DNA of 64,000 bases from Thermoplasmata archaeon (GCA_035622275.1 DASPVQ010000024.1:1-64000), one strand, 5' to 3'; positions 1-8,271 are shown, counted from the first letter of the stretch. Notes: a model not told the origin generated them from the sequence alone. Made by a program: numbers and translations.

Positions 1-1
1 C

Positions 2-223
2 GAGTCGACCTCGATCGTGGGACCGTTCGGCGGCAAATCGAGCAAGGCGGGCCCGGGCCCCGACCTACCGGCCGCGGACGATATCGCTCCGCCTCCGACC
101 TCGAGCGCCCCCGTGCATCAGCCCGCCACGCCCCCGGGGACCGCGCCCGCGCCGGGAGCGCCCCCAACGGACGCCCGCCGCCGCCGACCGAACCCCGACG
201 CGTCCCCGTCCCCGAATCCGTAG
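2..223 (+). CDS. C-terminal tail of an unidentified protein (partial)
   Basis: The frame is open from the left edge of the window to a TAG at 221-223, so this is probably the 3' end of a gene that begins outside. The visible 73 residues are low-complexity, rich in Pro, Ala and Gly, with a short Arg cluster, and look like a disordered tail. A GTG at position 17 could serve as a start but nothing favours it. No domain is recognisable and no function is proposed. Proline-rich tails also appear by chance in GC-rich frames, so the call is tentative. Confidence 0.35.
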   Translation, partial: ESTSIVGPFGGKSSKAGPGPDLPAADDIAPPPTSSAPVHQPATPPGTAPAPGAPPTDARRRRPNPDASPSPNP

Positions 224-245
224 GGGGCCCTCCCGCGCCGACGCC

Positions 246-476
246 ATGAAGGTCGTGTCCGAACGCTGGGCGATCAAGTACCTCCTCTCGGACCACGGAC
301 TCTGCCTCGGCGTCGACCTCAAGGACCGCTCGTATCTCTTCCTCCTATCGAGTTCGGGCGTCGTGCTCGAGCGACGGCCGCTCGGCGACCGGGTCGTGGA
401 GGACCTGGACTACGAGATCCCCGCGATCGCCCGCGCGCTCGCCGCGGAGCACGCGACCCCGCCGGACCGCCCCTAG
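246..476 (+). CDS. Small hypothetical protein, 76 aa
   Basis: ATG start at 246 and TAG at 474-476, converging with the glycosyltransferase gene on the other strand (3' ends overlap by a few bases). The N-terminal 55 residues have a mixed, non-repetitive composition with alternating hydrophobic residues (for example YLFLLSSSGVVLERR), compatible with a small alpha/beta fold. It resembles no family I can name. The balanced composition and tight packing against the neighbour support a real gene; the opposite-strand frame here belongs only to the long shadow of the glycosyltransferase. Confidence 0.55.
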   Translation: MKVVSERWAIKYLLSDHGLCLGVDLKDRSYLFLLSSSGVVLERRPLGDRVVEDLDYEIPAIARALAAEHATPPDRP

Positions 477-1246
477 GGGATCGGCCGGGTCACGCGGCGG
501 TCCATGGTCCCCCACCGATCCGGTGCGAGGTATCCGCGCAGCAGTTTTCCGAAGACCGCCGGGGCGAGGAGCACGCTCCGGGGCCGACGGGTGTTGAGCG
601 CGATCAGGAGGACGACCGCGAGCGCGTTCGTGAGCTCGTAGGGGCTCCACCCCGCCGCACGCCGGAGCTGCGCTCCCTGCCATTCGGGCCAGTTCCGTAC
701 CCGGTAGATCGACCGGTGCTCCATCGCGTCCGGCACGTAGGCGACCCTCAGATGCTGCGCGCGGAGAGCTCGCCGCAGGTAGTACGTCTCCGCCCCCTGC
801 GCGGTGGGGGCGATCGCGACTCCCCGGGCCCACGCGCGGCGGAGGAGGGTGAGCCCCAGCGGAAGCCCGTAGAGGAAGCGATGCCCGACGCCGCACCCCA
901 CCACCGCCGCGACGCGGGGCGACCGCAACGCGCCGAGCGCGCGCTCGTAGAAATCCGCGCGGCGCAGGATCACGTCGCTGTCGAGGAACAGGACGTTCTC
1001 CGTCGTGGCGAGCGAGAGAGCGAGCGAGCGCGCGTAGCCGAGCCCAACCTCCTCGAACCGTACCTCGGCGCCGTGCCGCCGGGCGATGTCGACCGTCGCG
1101 TCCGTGCTGTTGCGGTCGACGACGATGAGTCGGGCGACCGGCAGCCGCGCGCGCGCCTCCGTGAGACACTCGTCCAGGTCCCGGGCGGAGTTGAAGGTCG
1201 CCATGAGCACGTCCACCGGCGGGAGCGTCTCGGAGGGGGCCGGCAT
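473..1246 (-). CDS. Family 2 glycosyltransferase
   Basis: 257-residue GT-A fold enzyme predicted to transfer a sugar from a nucleotide- or lipid-linked donor. The N-terminus carries the GT2 pattern VDVLMATFNSARDL, then IVVDRNSTDAT (nucleotide-binding acidic residues near 44-48) and the metal-binding motif LDSD at about 88-91. The hydrophobic segment near 205-217 (ALAVVLLIAL) could associate with the membrane. It is shorter than dolichol-phosphate-mannose synthases with membrane domains and lacks their long C-terminus. A role in the lipid-linked oligosaccharide used by the AglB homologue of this window is possible but not shown. ATG at 1246 is the first start in frame with family-like sequence. 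Confidence 0.85.
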   Translation of the reverse strand: MPAPSETLPPVDVLMATFNSARDLDECLTEARARLPVARLIVVDRNSTDATVDIARRHGAEVRFEEVGLGYARSLALSLATTENVLFLDSDVILRRADFYERALGALRSPRVAAVVGCGVGHRFLYGLPLGLTLLRRAWARGVAIAPTAQGAETYYLRRALRAQHLRVAYVPDAMEHRSIYRVRNWPEWQGAQLRRAAGWSPYELTNALAVVLLIALNTRRPRSVLLAPAVFGKLLRGYLAPDRWGTMDRRVTRPIP

Positions 1247-1315
1247 CGATCGACTTCCCGGGCCCGTCGAGGGAGCCCGGGCGTTTACGCCTTCGCGCCC
1301 GCTCGCGCGCGGCAG

Positions 1316-1323
1316 CTATAAGC
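1316..1323 (+). promoter_or_regulatory. TATA box of the enoyl-CoA hydratase gene
   Basis: The sequence ctataagc lies about 29-36 nt before the ATG at 1352. This spacing puts the transcription start at or within a few bases of the start codon, as in leaderless archaeal mRNAs. No Shine-Dalgarno sequence is present between them. Confidence 0.6.
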
Positions 1324-1351
1324 GGCCCGACGAGCTCCGCCGCCCTCGACC

Positions 1352-2143
1352 ATGGCGGAGACGGTCCGTACCGCGCGACGGGGCGCCGTGCTCGAGATCC
1401 GGATCGACCGACCGGACCGGCTGAACGCGATCGACGTGCCGACCTTCGTTCGATTCCGCTCCGAACTGCAAGCGGCGGCGCTCGACCGGGCGGTCCGAGC
1501 CGTCATCCTCACCGGCGAGGGGCGCGCGTTCTCCGCCGGCGGCGATGTCGCAACGATGGAGGAGCACCGCCAGAAGGGTACGCTCCCGCTCCTCTTCCAC
1601 GACCTGACCGCCGGCCAGGAGCTCGCGGTCCGGGAGATCGTGGGGATGCGCAAGCCCGTTCTCGCGTCGCTCCCCGGGGTCGCGGCGGGAGGAGGGTTCT
1701 CCCTCGCGCTGGCGGCCGACTGGCGCATCGCGTCCGAGGAGGCCGTGCTCGTGCCCGCGTTTCCCGGGCTGGGAGCGGTCCCGGACGGCGGGCTCACGTA
1801 CTTCCTTCCCCACTTCCTCGGGATCGGACTCGCCCAGGAGATCCTCTTCTCGAACGCGAAGATCCCGGCCGCCCGGGCCCGGGAGCTGGGGTTGGTCCAC
1901 GAGGTGGTGCCCAGCGCCGAGCTCGAGGGCCGCGCATGGGCGCGCGCCGAGGAGCTCGCGAACGGGCCGACGTTCGCCTACGGGTGGATGAAGCGTCTCA
2001 TGACCGCGGCGTTCAGCGAGAGCCTGGAGAGCCAGATGATGCTCGAGCGACGGGGAGCGGTCGAGGCGGCGGAAGGGCCGGAGCTCCCCGAAGGGATTCG
2101 TGCGTTCCGGGAGAAGCGACCACCGCGATTCCCGAGTCCCTAG
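1352..2143 (+). CDS. Enoyl-CoA hydratase/isomerase family protein
   Basis: 263-residue crotonase-fold protein, the usual length of the family. The CoA/oxyanion-hole motifs are visible: AFSAGGDVATM near residues 65-75 and LPGVAAGGGFSLALAADWRIA near 105-126. Members hydrate trans-2-enoyl-CoA or isomerise enoyl-CoA in fatty-acid oxidation. The catalytic glutamate of true hydratases is not obvious (the region after the second motif reads FPGLGAVPDGG), so an isomerase or other crotonase activity is also possible. A dienoyl-CoA-reductase-like SDR elsewhere in the window fits unsaturated acyl-CoA oxidation. Start chosen from a leaderless TATA box. Confidence 0.88.
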   Translation: MAETVRTARRGAVLEIRIDRPDRLNAIDVPTFVRFRSELQAAALDRAVRAVILTGEGRAFSAGGDVATMEEHRQKGTLPLLFHDLTAGQELAVREIVGMRKPVLASLPGVAAGGGFSLALAADWRIASEEAVLVPAFPGLGAVPDGGLTYFLPHFLGIGLAQEILFSNAKIPAARARELGLVHEVVPSAELEGRAWARAEELANGPTFAYGWMKRLMTAAFSESLESQMMLERRGAVEAAEGPELPEGIRAFREKRPPRFPSP

Positions 2144-2763
2144 GGGGCTTCGGACCCACCCCAGGGACGCTCGAGCGCACGGGTCAATCGATCACGCACC
2201 GCCGGCCATTCGGGCGCAAGGATGCTGAAGTACACCGACGATCGTCGGTATCCGTCAGGTAGCCGGACGTCCTCCCGGAGCACGCCTTCGCGCTGGGCGC
2301 CCAGTCGAGCGATCGCGCGTTGGGAGCGCTCGTTCCTCAGGTCCGTCTGGAGCTGCACGCGATGCGCGTGCTCGACCTCGAACGCGTGGCGCAGCAGGAG
2401 CAGCTTCGTTTCGGTGTTGACCGGGGTCCGCCAGAACTCCCGAGCGAGCCAGGTGCCCCCGACCTCGACCGACTCGTCGGCGCGGTCGATCCGGAGGAAG
2501 CGGGTCATGCCGATCGGCCGGCGGTCCGGCAGGAGGCGGGTGGTGAACGGGAGGTCGGTGCCGGCGGCTTGCGCCGCGAGTAGTCCCGAGATGATCACGT
2601 CGAGCTCGGACGGGTTTTCCACGGGACCCGTGCGCAGGTAGCGGAACACTTCGGGGTCGCGCGAGGCGGCGAACAGCGCATCCCGGTCGGACGCGGCGAG
2701 CGGGCTGAGCTCGGTGTAGCGCCCCCTCAGCGTGAGCGGCGTTCGAAAGCTCGATGCGTCCAT
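2140..2763 (-). CDS. GNAT N-acetyltransferase, RimJ/RimL-like
   Basis: 207 residues with the layout of the ribosomal-protein-alanine acetyltransferase type of GNAT enzymes. It starts with LRGRYTELSPLAASDRDALF, has the GNAT core TRFLRIDRADESVEVGGTWL, and then LLLLRHAFEV followed by QLQTDLRNERSQRAI (the RimL-like acetyl-CoA loop, where N-x-RS-x-RAI is typical). It would acetylate an amino group of a protein or small molecule; the substrate cannot be read from sequence. Its 3' end overlaps that of the enoyl-CoA hydratase gene by 4 bp. A TATA-like gttaaggt lies about 26-32 nt upstream of the ATG. Confidence 0.85.
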   Translation of the reverse strand: MDASSFRTPLTLRGRYTELSPLAASDRDALFAASRDPEVFRYLRTGPVENPSELDVIISGLLAAQAAGTDLPFTTRLLPDRRPIGMTRFLRIDRADESVEVGGTWLAREFWRTPVNTETKLLLLRHAFEVEHAHRVQLQTDLRNERSQRAIARLGAQREGVLREDVRLPDGYRRSSVYFSILAPEWPAVRDRLTRALERPWGGSEAP

Positions 2764-2845
2764 CCCGCGCGAACCAGCCGGAGCGGCACCTTAACGCCAA
2801 CGAACGTCGGAAAACCGACCGGCCGGAGTTCGGCGCCGGTCGAGG

Positions 2846-2853
2846 TTAAATAA
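2846..2853 (+). promoter_or_regulatory. TATA box of the nuo operon
   Basis: ttaaataa, preceded by purines, lies about 50 nt before the GTG of nuoA. The predicted transcript therefore has a short leader of roughly 25-30 nt, which contains the strong Shine-Dalgarno aggagg at 2891-2896. This is the only clear promoter before the 13-gene run ending at 15500. Confidence 0.7.
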
Positions 2854-2901
2854 CGTCAAGCGGTCCTCAGAGGTGTCACCGGCGAGCGGCAGGAGGATTC
2901 G

Positions 2902-3267
2902 GTGGAAGCGGGCACCACGACGTTCCTGGTTTTCGTTGTCGTCGCTGCCGCGTTCGGCAGCGGATCGATCCTCGCGAACCGTCAGCTAGGAGCCAAGCGG
3001 CGTCAGTCGTACCTCCAACTCACGACCTACGAGTGCGGCGAGGAGGCCGAGGGGGAGGCCCAGATCGATTTTCCGACCCAGCATTACACGTTCGCGATCG
3101 TCTTCGTCGCGGTCGACGTGCTCGGGTTCATCCTCGCCCTCTGGGCGCTGACGTTCCGCGGCGCGAACTCCGCCTGGTATCCTGTCTTTATCGCGGTCGG
3201 GTTCACCGCCCTCGCGATCACCGGCATCTACTACGCGTTGAGCGGGGAGAAGAAGTGGGTGATTTGA
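2902..3267 (+). CDS. nuoA: NADH-quinone oxidoreductase-type subunit A
   Basis: 121-residue membrane subunit of respiratory complex I with three predicted transmembrane helices (about 5-25, 60-80 and 90-112). The loop after helix 1 carries the family signature [13 protein letters not shown], the conserved Cys-containing loop at the quinone cavity, and helix 2 starts in [17 protein letters not shown] start at 2902, supported by aggagg five bases upstream. It is the first gene of the operon, and its stop overlaps the start of nuoB. Confidence 0.95.
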   Translation: MEAGTTTFLVFVVVAAAFGSGSILANRQLGAKRRQSYLQLTTYECGEEAEGEAQIDFPTQHYTFAIVFVAVDVLGFILALWALTFRGANSAWYPVFIAVGFTALAITGIYYALSGEKKWVI

Positions 3268-3884
3268 CGACCCCTCCCACGCAGGTGCTGTCCGGCAAGC
3301 CCGCGGCTCCCGACGACCTCCGGCTCTCCGGGGAACTTCCGGTCGTCGGCCAGCCCGCGGTGCCGTTCATCGAGATCGAGACGCTCCGGGCGAAGGAGTT
3401 CGTTCCCGCCGCGCGCGAGGCGCTGACCTCCCTCATCGCCGAGCAGGGCCACGCGAAGGTGATCCGCCCCGTGTTCAACTGGGCGGGGCGGAACTCGCTC
3501 TTCCCCCTGCACTGGGGGCTCGCCTGCTGCGCGATCGAGTTCGCGGCGGCGTTCGGGGCGCGGTGGGACGCCGAGCGTTTCGGGATCGTCCCGCGCTCCT
3601 CGCCCCGGCAATGCGACCTCATGATCGTGAACGGGACGGTCACCTGGAAGGTCGCGCACAAGCTCGTCACGCTCTACGAGCAGATGCCCGAGCCCAAGTG
3701 GGTGATCGCGATGGGCAACTGCGCGACCGGCGGCGGGCCGTTCCGGACGGCCTACTCGGTCGTCCCCGGCGTCGACAAGCTCGTCCCCGTGGACGTGTAC
3801 ATCGCCGGCTGCCCGCCCCGCCCTGAGGCGATGCTCGACGGGATCCTGAAGCTCGAGGAACTGATCCGGGAGCGGAAGGAGTAG
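3255..3884 (+). CDS. nuoB: Complex I subunit B, cluster N2 subunit
   Basis: 209-residue peripheral-arm subunit that carries the last iron-sulfur cluster (N2) before quinone. All four ligands are visible: C91-C92 (GLACCAIEF), C156 (GNCATGG) and C186 (GCPPRPE), with spacing like characterised homologues. GTG at 3255 is chosen because it lies just downstream of ggggag and overlaps the end of nuoA by 13 bp; a TTG at 3264 is the alternative. The first 40 residues are a non-conserved extension. Confidence 0.92.
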   Translation: MGDLTTPPTQVLSGKPAAPDDLRLSGELPVVGQPAVPFIEIETLRAKEFVPAAREALTSLIAEQGHAKVIRPVFNWAGRNSLFPLHWGLACCAIEFAAAFGARWDAERFGIVPRSSPRQCDLMIVNGTVTWKVAHKLVTLYEQMPEPKWVIAMGNCATGGGPFRTAYSVVPGVDKLVPVDVYIAGCPPRPEAMLDGILKLEELIRERKE

Positions 3885-3905
3885 GCGGACGCCCGCCGAC
3901 TGCGC

Positions 3906-3916
3906 GAGGAGGGAGG
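3906..3916 (+). promoter_or_regulatory. Shine-Dalgarno before the non-standard nuoC start
   Basis: gaggagggagg ends three bases before the ACG at 3920. No ATG, GTG or TTG in the nuoC frame follows it for 90 bases. A strong ribosome binding site positioned exactly before an ACG supports ACG initiation. Confidence 0.6.
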
Positions 3917-3919
3917 GCA

Positions 3920-4396
3920 ACGCAGCCGGAGGACCTCTCCCGGGAACTCGTCCCCAAGCTCGGGGACCGCATCCTGGGCATCGAACCGTTCCCCGGGACC
4001 GCCGGGCGGGTGCGATTCCGCCCCGAGGCCGCGCTCGACCTCTTCCGCGCGGTTCGGGACGACCTCCACTTCGGTCACCTCTCCACGGTCGGCGGGATCG
4101 ACTGGGTCGACCACCGCGAGGTGTTCTACGTCGCCTGGTCCGACGACGCCCGTCAGTACCTCCTGCTCTCCGCCGACCTGCCCGCCGAATCCGCCCACAT
4201 TGAGAGCGCTTCGGCCGTCTGGCCGAGCGCGAACTGGCACGAGCGCGAGACCTGGGAGATGGTCGACATCGCTTTCGACCATCACCCCGACCTCCGCCAC
4301 CTGCTGATGCCTGACGGGTACACGTTCCATCCGTTGCTCCGCTCGTTCAAGCTCCACGAGCCCGAGGAGCTGGAGGTCAAGCAGCGCCGTGTCTGA
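3920..4396 (+). CDS. nuoC: Complex I subunit C (30 kDa), apparent ACG start
   Basis: Peripheral-arm subunit that packs against NuoD. The usual signature is present: HLSTVGGIDWVD, then SANWHERETWEMVDIAFDHH (the conserved W-x-ERE-x-x-DM region) and LLMPDGYTFHPL. The first standard start (GTG 4010) would cut off LVPKLGDRILGIEPFPG and the first beta strand, which look like genuine family sequence. The frame is open upstream with no ATG, GTG or TTG, but has an ACG at 3920 behind a strong Shine-Dalgarno. From there the protein has 158 residues, a normal length. Start assignment is inference; the body of the gene is certain. It overlaps nuoD by 8 bp. Confidence 0.85.
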   Translation, partial: TQPEDLSRELVPKLGDRILGIEPFPGTAGRVRFRPEAALDLFRAVRDDLHFGHLSTVGGIDWVDHREVFYVAWSDDARQYLLLSADLPAESAHIESASAVWPSANWHERETWEMVDIAFDHHPDLRHLLMPDGYTFHPLLRSFKLHEPEELEVKQRRV

Positions 4397-5534
4397 GATG
4401 TGGATCAACATGGGGCCGCAGCACCCCATGACGCACGGGCTGTGGAACCTGCGCGTGAAGATCGACGGCGAGATGATTCTCGACGTCGACCCGGAGATGG
4501 GGTACCTCCACCGCGGCATCGAGAAGATCAGCGAGGACCGGCACTACAACGAGGTGATCACGCTCATGGACCGGTGCTGCTACGTCGCCGGGTTCTCCTG
4601 GGAGCACCTCTACATCCTCGGGGCGGAAGAGGCGCTCCACGTCGACCCGCCCGAGCGGGCCGAGTACCTGCGCGTGATGTGCGACGAGTTCCAGCGGATC
4701 GGCTCGCACCTCATGTGGTACGCGGCGTTCGTCCAGGACCTGGGGCTGATGAGCCCGTTCCTCTACGGGATGCGGGACCGCGACCTCGTCCTCGACCTCT
4801 TCCAGGCGTACACCGGCGCCCGGATGACGTACGAGTACATGCGGGTCGGCGGCGTGCGCAACGACCTCCCGCCCGGGTTCATCGAGCAGGCCCGCGAGGT
4901 GCTGAACTGGCTGCCCGCCCGCTTCGAGGAGTACGACCAGCTGTGCGTCGGCTCGACCATCTTTCGCGAGCGGTGCGATGACCTGGGGATCCTGAAGGCG
5001 GCCGACTGCGTCCGCCACGGGGTCACCGGCCCGATGCTGCGCGCCGCGGGCCTCAAGCGCGACCTGCGCAAGGACCGGCCGTACTCGGCCTACGACCGGC
5101 TCGAGTTCGACGTCGCGGTCGCGGACGGCGCGGACGTCACCGCGCGCTACCTCGTCCGGATGGAGGAGATGCGCCAGTCGGTGCGCATCCTGCGCCAGGT
5201 CATGGACTGGCTCGAGCGAAACCCCGGACCGGTCATCGCCGAGCACCTGCCGCGCTGGCTCGGGGCGCCGTACGCGCCGATCGGCAACGAGGGGTACCTC
5301 CTCAAGCGCAGCTACCCCAAGGGGGTCGGCTTCTCCGCGGTCGAGGAACCGCACGGGGAGGCGCTGGCGTACGTCGTCAACGAGGGCGGCGAGCACCCGT
5401 ACCGGGTGAAGTTCCGATCCCCGGTCTTCGCGAACATCAGCGCGGCGCGACAGTACCTCGTGGGATACCACGTCGCCGATATCCCGCCGATCATGGGCAG
5501 CGTCGACGTCTGCGTGGGGGAGGTCGATCGGTAA
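4389..5534 (+). CDS. nuoD: Complex I subunit D (49 kDa), quinone-site subunit
   Basis: 381 residues, homologous to the large subunit of NiFe hydrogenases. The N-terminus has MGPQHPMTHGLWNL, where the His-containing loop lines the quinone pocket, and then DPEMGYLHRGIEK. The C-terminus MGSVDVCVGEVDR matches the conserved end of the family, where hydrogenases have their nickel cysteines. The start is a GTG overlapping nuoC. It works with NuoB to pass electrons to quinone. Confidence 0.95.
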   Translation: MSEMWINMGPQHPMTHGLWNLRVKIDGEMILDVDPEMGYLHRGIEKISEDRHYNEVITLMDRCCYVAGFSWEHLYILGAEEALHVDPPERAEYLRVMCDEFQRIGSHLMWYAAFVQDLGLMSPFLYGMRDRDLVLDLFQAYTGARMTYEYMRVGGVRNDLPPGFIEQAREVLNWLPARFEEYDQLCVGSTIFRERCDDLGILKAADCVRHGVTGPMLRAAGLKRDLRKDRPYSAYDRLEFDVAVADGADVTARYLVRMEEMRQSVRILRQVMDWLERNPGPVIAEHLPRWLGAPYAPIGNEGYLLKRSYPKGVGFSAVEEPHGEALAYVVNEGGEHPYRVKFRSPVFANISAARQYLVGYHVADIPPIMGSVDVCVGEVDR

Positions 5535-5540
5535 GCCCCC

Positions 5541-6671
5541 ATGGCCGTGGTCACTCTCTACTCGGTCTCCTTCGACCTCTCGAGCGTCCTCCTGAACGGC
5601 CTCGGCTCGATCCTCCCGGGCCCGGTCCGCGCCGTGATCACGAACGCCGACGTGATCGTCGGTCTTTCGGTCCTGATCTTCGCCGCCATCCTCCTCGCGG
5701 CGAGCATGCTGAACACGATCGTACTGATCTGGTTCGAGCGCAAGCTCCTGGGCCGGTTCATGGACCGGCGCGGGGCGATGCACGTGGGGTACGCCGGGTT
5801 GCTCCAGAACTTCGCCGACGGGCTCAAACTGTTCCGGAAGAACACGTTCCAACCGCGCGCGGCCGACTCGCTCGGATTCTACAGCGGCCCGTACGCCTAT
5901 CTGGTCACGAGCCTCGTCATCTTTGGGATCCTTCCCATCTCGACCGGCTGGAATTCGGGGCCGCTCCCGCTCACCCTCCTCCTCGCGCTCGCGATCTTCT
6001 CGTTCGCCCCGCTCTTCATCTTCATCAGCGCCTGGTCGAGCAACAACAAGTACTCGCTGATGGGCGGGATGCGCTCCGCCGCCCAGATGATCGCCTACGA
6101 GGTCCCGATCCTCCTCGCGGTCGTCGCGGTCGTGATCGTCGCCGGGAGCTTCAACCTCACGACGATCGTCTACGAGCAGCAGAACTACTGGTTCTGGGGA
6201 CCGCTCGTCGTCGCGCTGGTCGTCTTCGTCGCCGGGATGCTGGCCGAGATGGAGCGGATCCCCTTCGACCTGCCGGAAGCGGAGGCCGAGCTGGTCGAGG
6301 GCTGGAACACGGAGTACGGCGGGATGCTGTTCGCCTTCTTCATGCTCGCCGACTACCTGCGGGCGCTGGTCGGCAGCATCCTGGTCGTGCTCCTGTTCCT
6401 CGGCGGCTGGACGTTGCCCTCGTGGGTCCCGAGCGCGGCGACCTCCTTCCCCTTGGCCGGGATCGTGTGGTTCATGGTGAAGACCTACCTCGTCTTCGGC
6501 CTGTTCGTCTGGGTCCGCGCGGCGCTCCCCCGCGTGCGGACCGACCAGCTCCTGCGGGTCGGATGGAACCGCATGATCCCGCTCAGCCTGCTCGCGGTGT
6601 TCCTCGCGGCGGTCCTCGTCACCGTGAAGTGCGTACCGGTGCTCGGTTGCGTCCCCTCGATGGGGATGTGA
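5541..6671 (+). CDS. nuoH: Complex I subunit H, membrane linker of the two arms
   Basis: 376-residue membrane protein with about eight transmembrane helices. Conserved motifs include the quinone-chamber loop ERKLLGRFMDRRG near residue 70 and ERIPFDLPEAEAELVEGWNTEYGG near 240-262, whose acidic residues couple quinone chemistry to proton pumping. ATG at 5541, six bases after nuoD, and the next gene starts 10 bases on with an aggagg ribosome site. Confidence 0.96.
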   Translation: MAVVTLYSVSFDLSSVLLNGLGSILPGPVRAVITNADVIVGLSVLIFAAILLAASMLNTIVLIWFERKLLGRFMDRRGAMHVGYAGLLQNFADGLKLFRKNTFQPRAADSLGFYSGPYAYLVTSLVIFGILPISTGWNSGPLPLTLLLALAIFSFAPLFIFISAWSSNNKYSLMGGMRSAAQMIAYEVPILLAVVAVVIVAGSFNLTTIVYEQQNYWFWGPLVVALVVFVAGMLAEMERIPFDLPEAEAELVEGWNTEYGGMLFAFFMLADYLRALVGSILVVLLFLGGWTLPSWVPSAATSFPLAGIVWFMVKTYLVFGLFVWVRAALPRVRTDQLLRVGWNRMIPLSLLAVFLAAVLVTVKCVPVLGCVPSMGM

Positions 6672-6681
6672 GGAGGGGTCG

Positions 6682-7461
6682 ATGGCAGCTCCGATCACCG
6701 CCAAGGAGAAGCCCGACGAGAACCCCGTGCTGTTCGTCGCCCGCCCGATGGCGACCGCGGCCCGGCAGTTCGCAAAGAGCCTGCGGCGTCCCTCGACGAT
6801 CCTCTACCCGTTCGAGCGGCTCGAGGACCCCCAGTTCCGCGACGAGGTGAGGGTCGCGGCCGGTAAGCCGCTCGGCGTGGGCCACGTCTGGGACAACTAC
6901 CGCGGGGTCCACGCGCTGAACATCGCTACCTGCATCAGCTGCAACCTCTGCGCGTTCTCCTGCCCGGACCTGTGCATCGAGATGGTGAGCGTCCCCGGTG
7001 GCGATCCGAAGCACCCGAAGAAGTGCCCGGAGATCGACTACGGCAAGTGCAGCTACTGCGGCTTCTGCTCCGACGCCTGCCCCGAAGGGTGCCTCACCAT
7101 GACGACGCGCTACGAGCTCGCGACGCCGAAGCGCTCGGAGATGGTCTACTCGCCCGAGAAGCTGTACGCCGTCTTCCAGCACAAGCTCCCGATGAACCCG
7201 ATCCGGCTGGAGCGGCCCGAGAACGAGGACGCGATCCTCCTCGACCCGCCGCTCTGCATCGGCTGCAACGCCTGCTCGCGCGATTGCCCGACGCAGTGCA
7301 TCACGATGCTCGACATCCCCCGACCGGAGGCGAAGCCCGGGGAGAAGCTCCCGAAGCGGATCTGGAAGGAGCCCGTCGTGAACGACTCGGACTGCGTCCG
7401 CTGCGGCACGTGCATCAGCGTGTGCCCCAAGGACTGCCTCTTCTGGGGGACGCGGAAGTGA
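6682..7461 (+). CDS. nuoI: Complex I subunit I with four [4Fe-4S] motifs
   Basis: 259 residues, longer than typical NuoI (about 160-180). The NuoI signature YRGVHALN precedes the first motif. Four complete C-x2-C-x2-C-x3-C-P motifs are present: C84-C94, C123-C133, C192-C202 and C238-C248, whereas the family normally has two (N6a and N6b). Each is followed by a fifth Cys four residues later (C98, C137, C206, C252). The second pair forms a ferredoxin-like C-terminal module after a linker at about 145-185. With NuoE, F and G absent from the operon, this module may accept electrons from a soluble ferredoxin; that is inference. Its stop overlaps the nuoJ start (GTGA). Confidence 0.93.
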   Translation: MAAPITAKEKPDENPVLFVARPMATAARQFAKSLRRPSTILYPFERLEDPQFRDEVRVAAGKPLGVGHVWDNYRGVHALNIATCISCNLCAFSCPDLCIEMVSVPGGDPKHPKKCPEIDYGKCSYCGFCSDACPEGCLTMTTRYELATPKRSEMVYSPEKLYAVFQHKLPMNPIRLERPENEDAILLDPPLCIGCNACSRDCPTQCITMLDIPRPEAKPGEKLPKRIWKEPVVNDSDCVRCGTCISVCPKDCLFWGTRK

Positions 7462-7946
7462 GCCTCGAGGAACTCGCGTTCCTCGCGCTGGCGCTCGTCG
7501 CCATCGTCACGGCGTTGCTCGCGCTCCTCGTCCGCGAGCTCGTCCACACGATCCTGTGGATCGCGATCTTCTTCGTGGACCTGTCGGCGATCTACTTTCT
7601 GCTCGAGGCGCCGTTCCTCGGCGTGCTCCAGCTCGGCGTCTACGCCGGCGCGGTCACGGTCCTGCTGCTGTTCGGGATCATGCTCACGCGCAAGCGGATC
7701 TTCTCGCGCGAGGCCGCGACGGGGATCGGCCCCGTCCCGCTCGCCCTCGCCCTCGTGACGTTCATCTTCCTCGTGAGCGCGGTCGGCCAGCTCCCCCAGA
7801 ACGAGCTCGCGATCCAGACCTACGATCCGAGCGCGCTGAGCGTCAACCTGTTCGGGCCGAACGGCGCCTGGCTCATCCTGCTCGGGCTGATCATGCTCTC
7901 GGGCGTGAGCGGGGCGATCTATCTCGTCCGGGAGGGGCGCGATTGA
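7458..7946 (+). CDS. nuoJ: Complex I subunit J
   Basis: 162-residue membrane subunit with five predicted helices. Helix 3 carries LGVLQLGVYAGAVTVLLLFGIML, the conserved glycine/tyrosine helix that forms a pi-bulge in characterised complexes. GTG start inside the GTGA overlap with nuoI; its own stop overlaps the TTG of nuoK. Confidence 0.93.
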   Translation: MSLEELAFLALALVAIVTALLALLVRELVHTILWIAIFFVDLSAIYFLLEAPFLGVLQLGVYAGAVTVLLLFGIMLTRKRIFSREAATGIGPVPLALALVTFIFLVSAVGQLPQNELAIQTYDPSALSVNLFGPNGAWLILLGLIMLSGVSGAIYLVREGRD

Positions 7947-8263
7947 CCGACCTCGCGCTCACCGGCTTCCTGGGCCTCTCCGCGGCCCTGCTCGGCATCG
8001 GCCTCTTCGGCATCCTGACGCGCCGCAACTTCATCCTGCTCCTGATCGCGGTCGAGATCGCGATGAACGCCGCGATCCTGAACTTCGTGTACTTCGCGGC
8101 GTTCCCCGCGTCCGGGACGAGCGGCCTCAACGGCCAGGCGATCGCGGTCGTGCTCGTCGGCTTCGCGGCGACCGAGGTCGCGGTCGGCCTCGCGATCGTC
8201 CTCGCGCTCAACCGGCTCAAGGGAACCATCAACGTCGCCCAGGCGACCGATCTCAGGCTGTAG
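7943..8263 (+). CDS. nuoK: Complex I subunit K
   Basis: 106-residue, three-helix subunit of the proton channel region, homologous to MrpC. The conserved membrane glutamates are visible in LLLIAVEIAMNAAILNF and VGFAATEVAVGLAIVLAL. TTG start at 7943 overlapping the nuoJ stop, with ggaggggcg upstream. Its stop TAG at 8261-8263 is in the same frame as nuoL, which fixes the upstream limit for the nuoL start. Confidence 0.93.
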   Translation: MTDLALTGFLGLSAALLGIGLFGILTRRNFILLLIAVEIAMNAAILNFVYFAAFPASGTSGLNGQAIAVVLVGFAATEVAVGLAIVLALNRLKGTINVAQATDLRL

Positions 8264-8271
8264 GGGGGAGG
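8264..8271 (+). promoter_or_regulatory. Shine-Dalgarno before the non-standard nuoL start
   Basis: gggggagg directly follows the nuoK stop and ends four bases before the ACG at 8276, the only plausible initiator in the nuoL frame between the in-frame stop and the first ATG at 8423. Confidence 0.6.

Noticed and set aside
4377-6704. A 775-codon open frame on the minus strand opposite nuoD-nuoH
   Set aside because: It is the antisense shadow of strongly conserved genes; its product is extremely rich in Asp, Glu, Arg and His, which is what the reverse frame of GC-rich coding DNA gives. The same applies to the long minus frames opposite nuoK-nuoN (7919-10483, 11469-13349).
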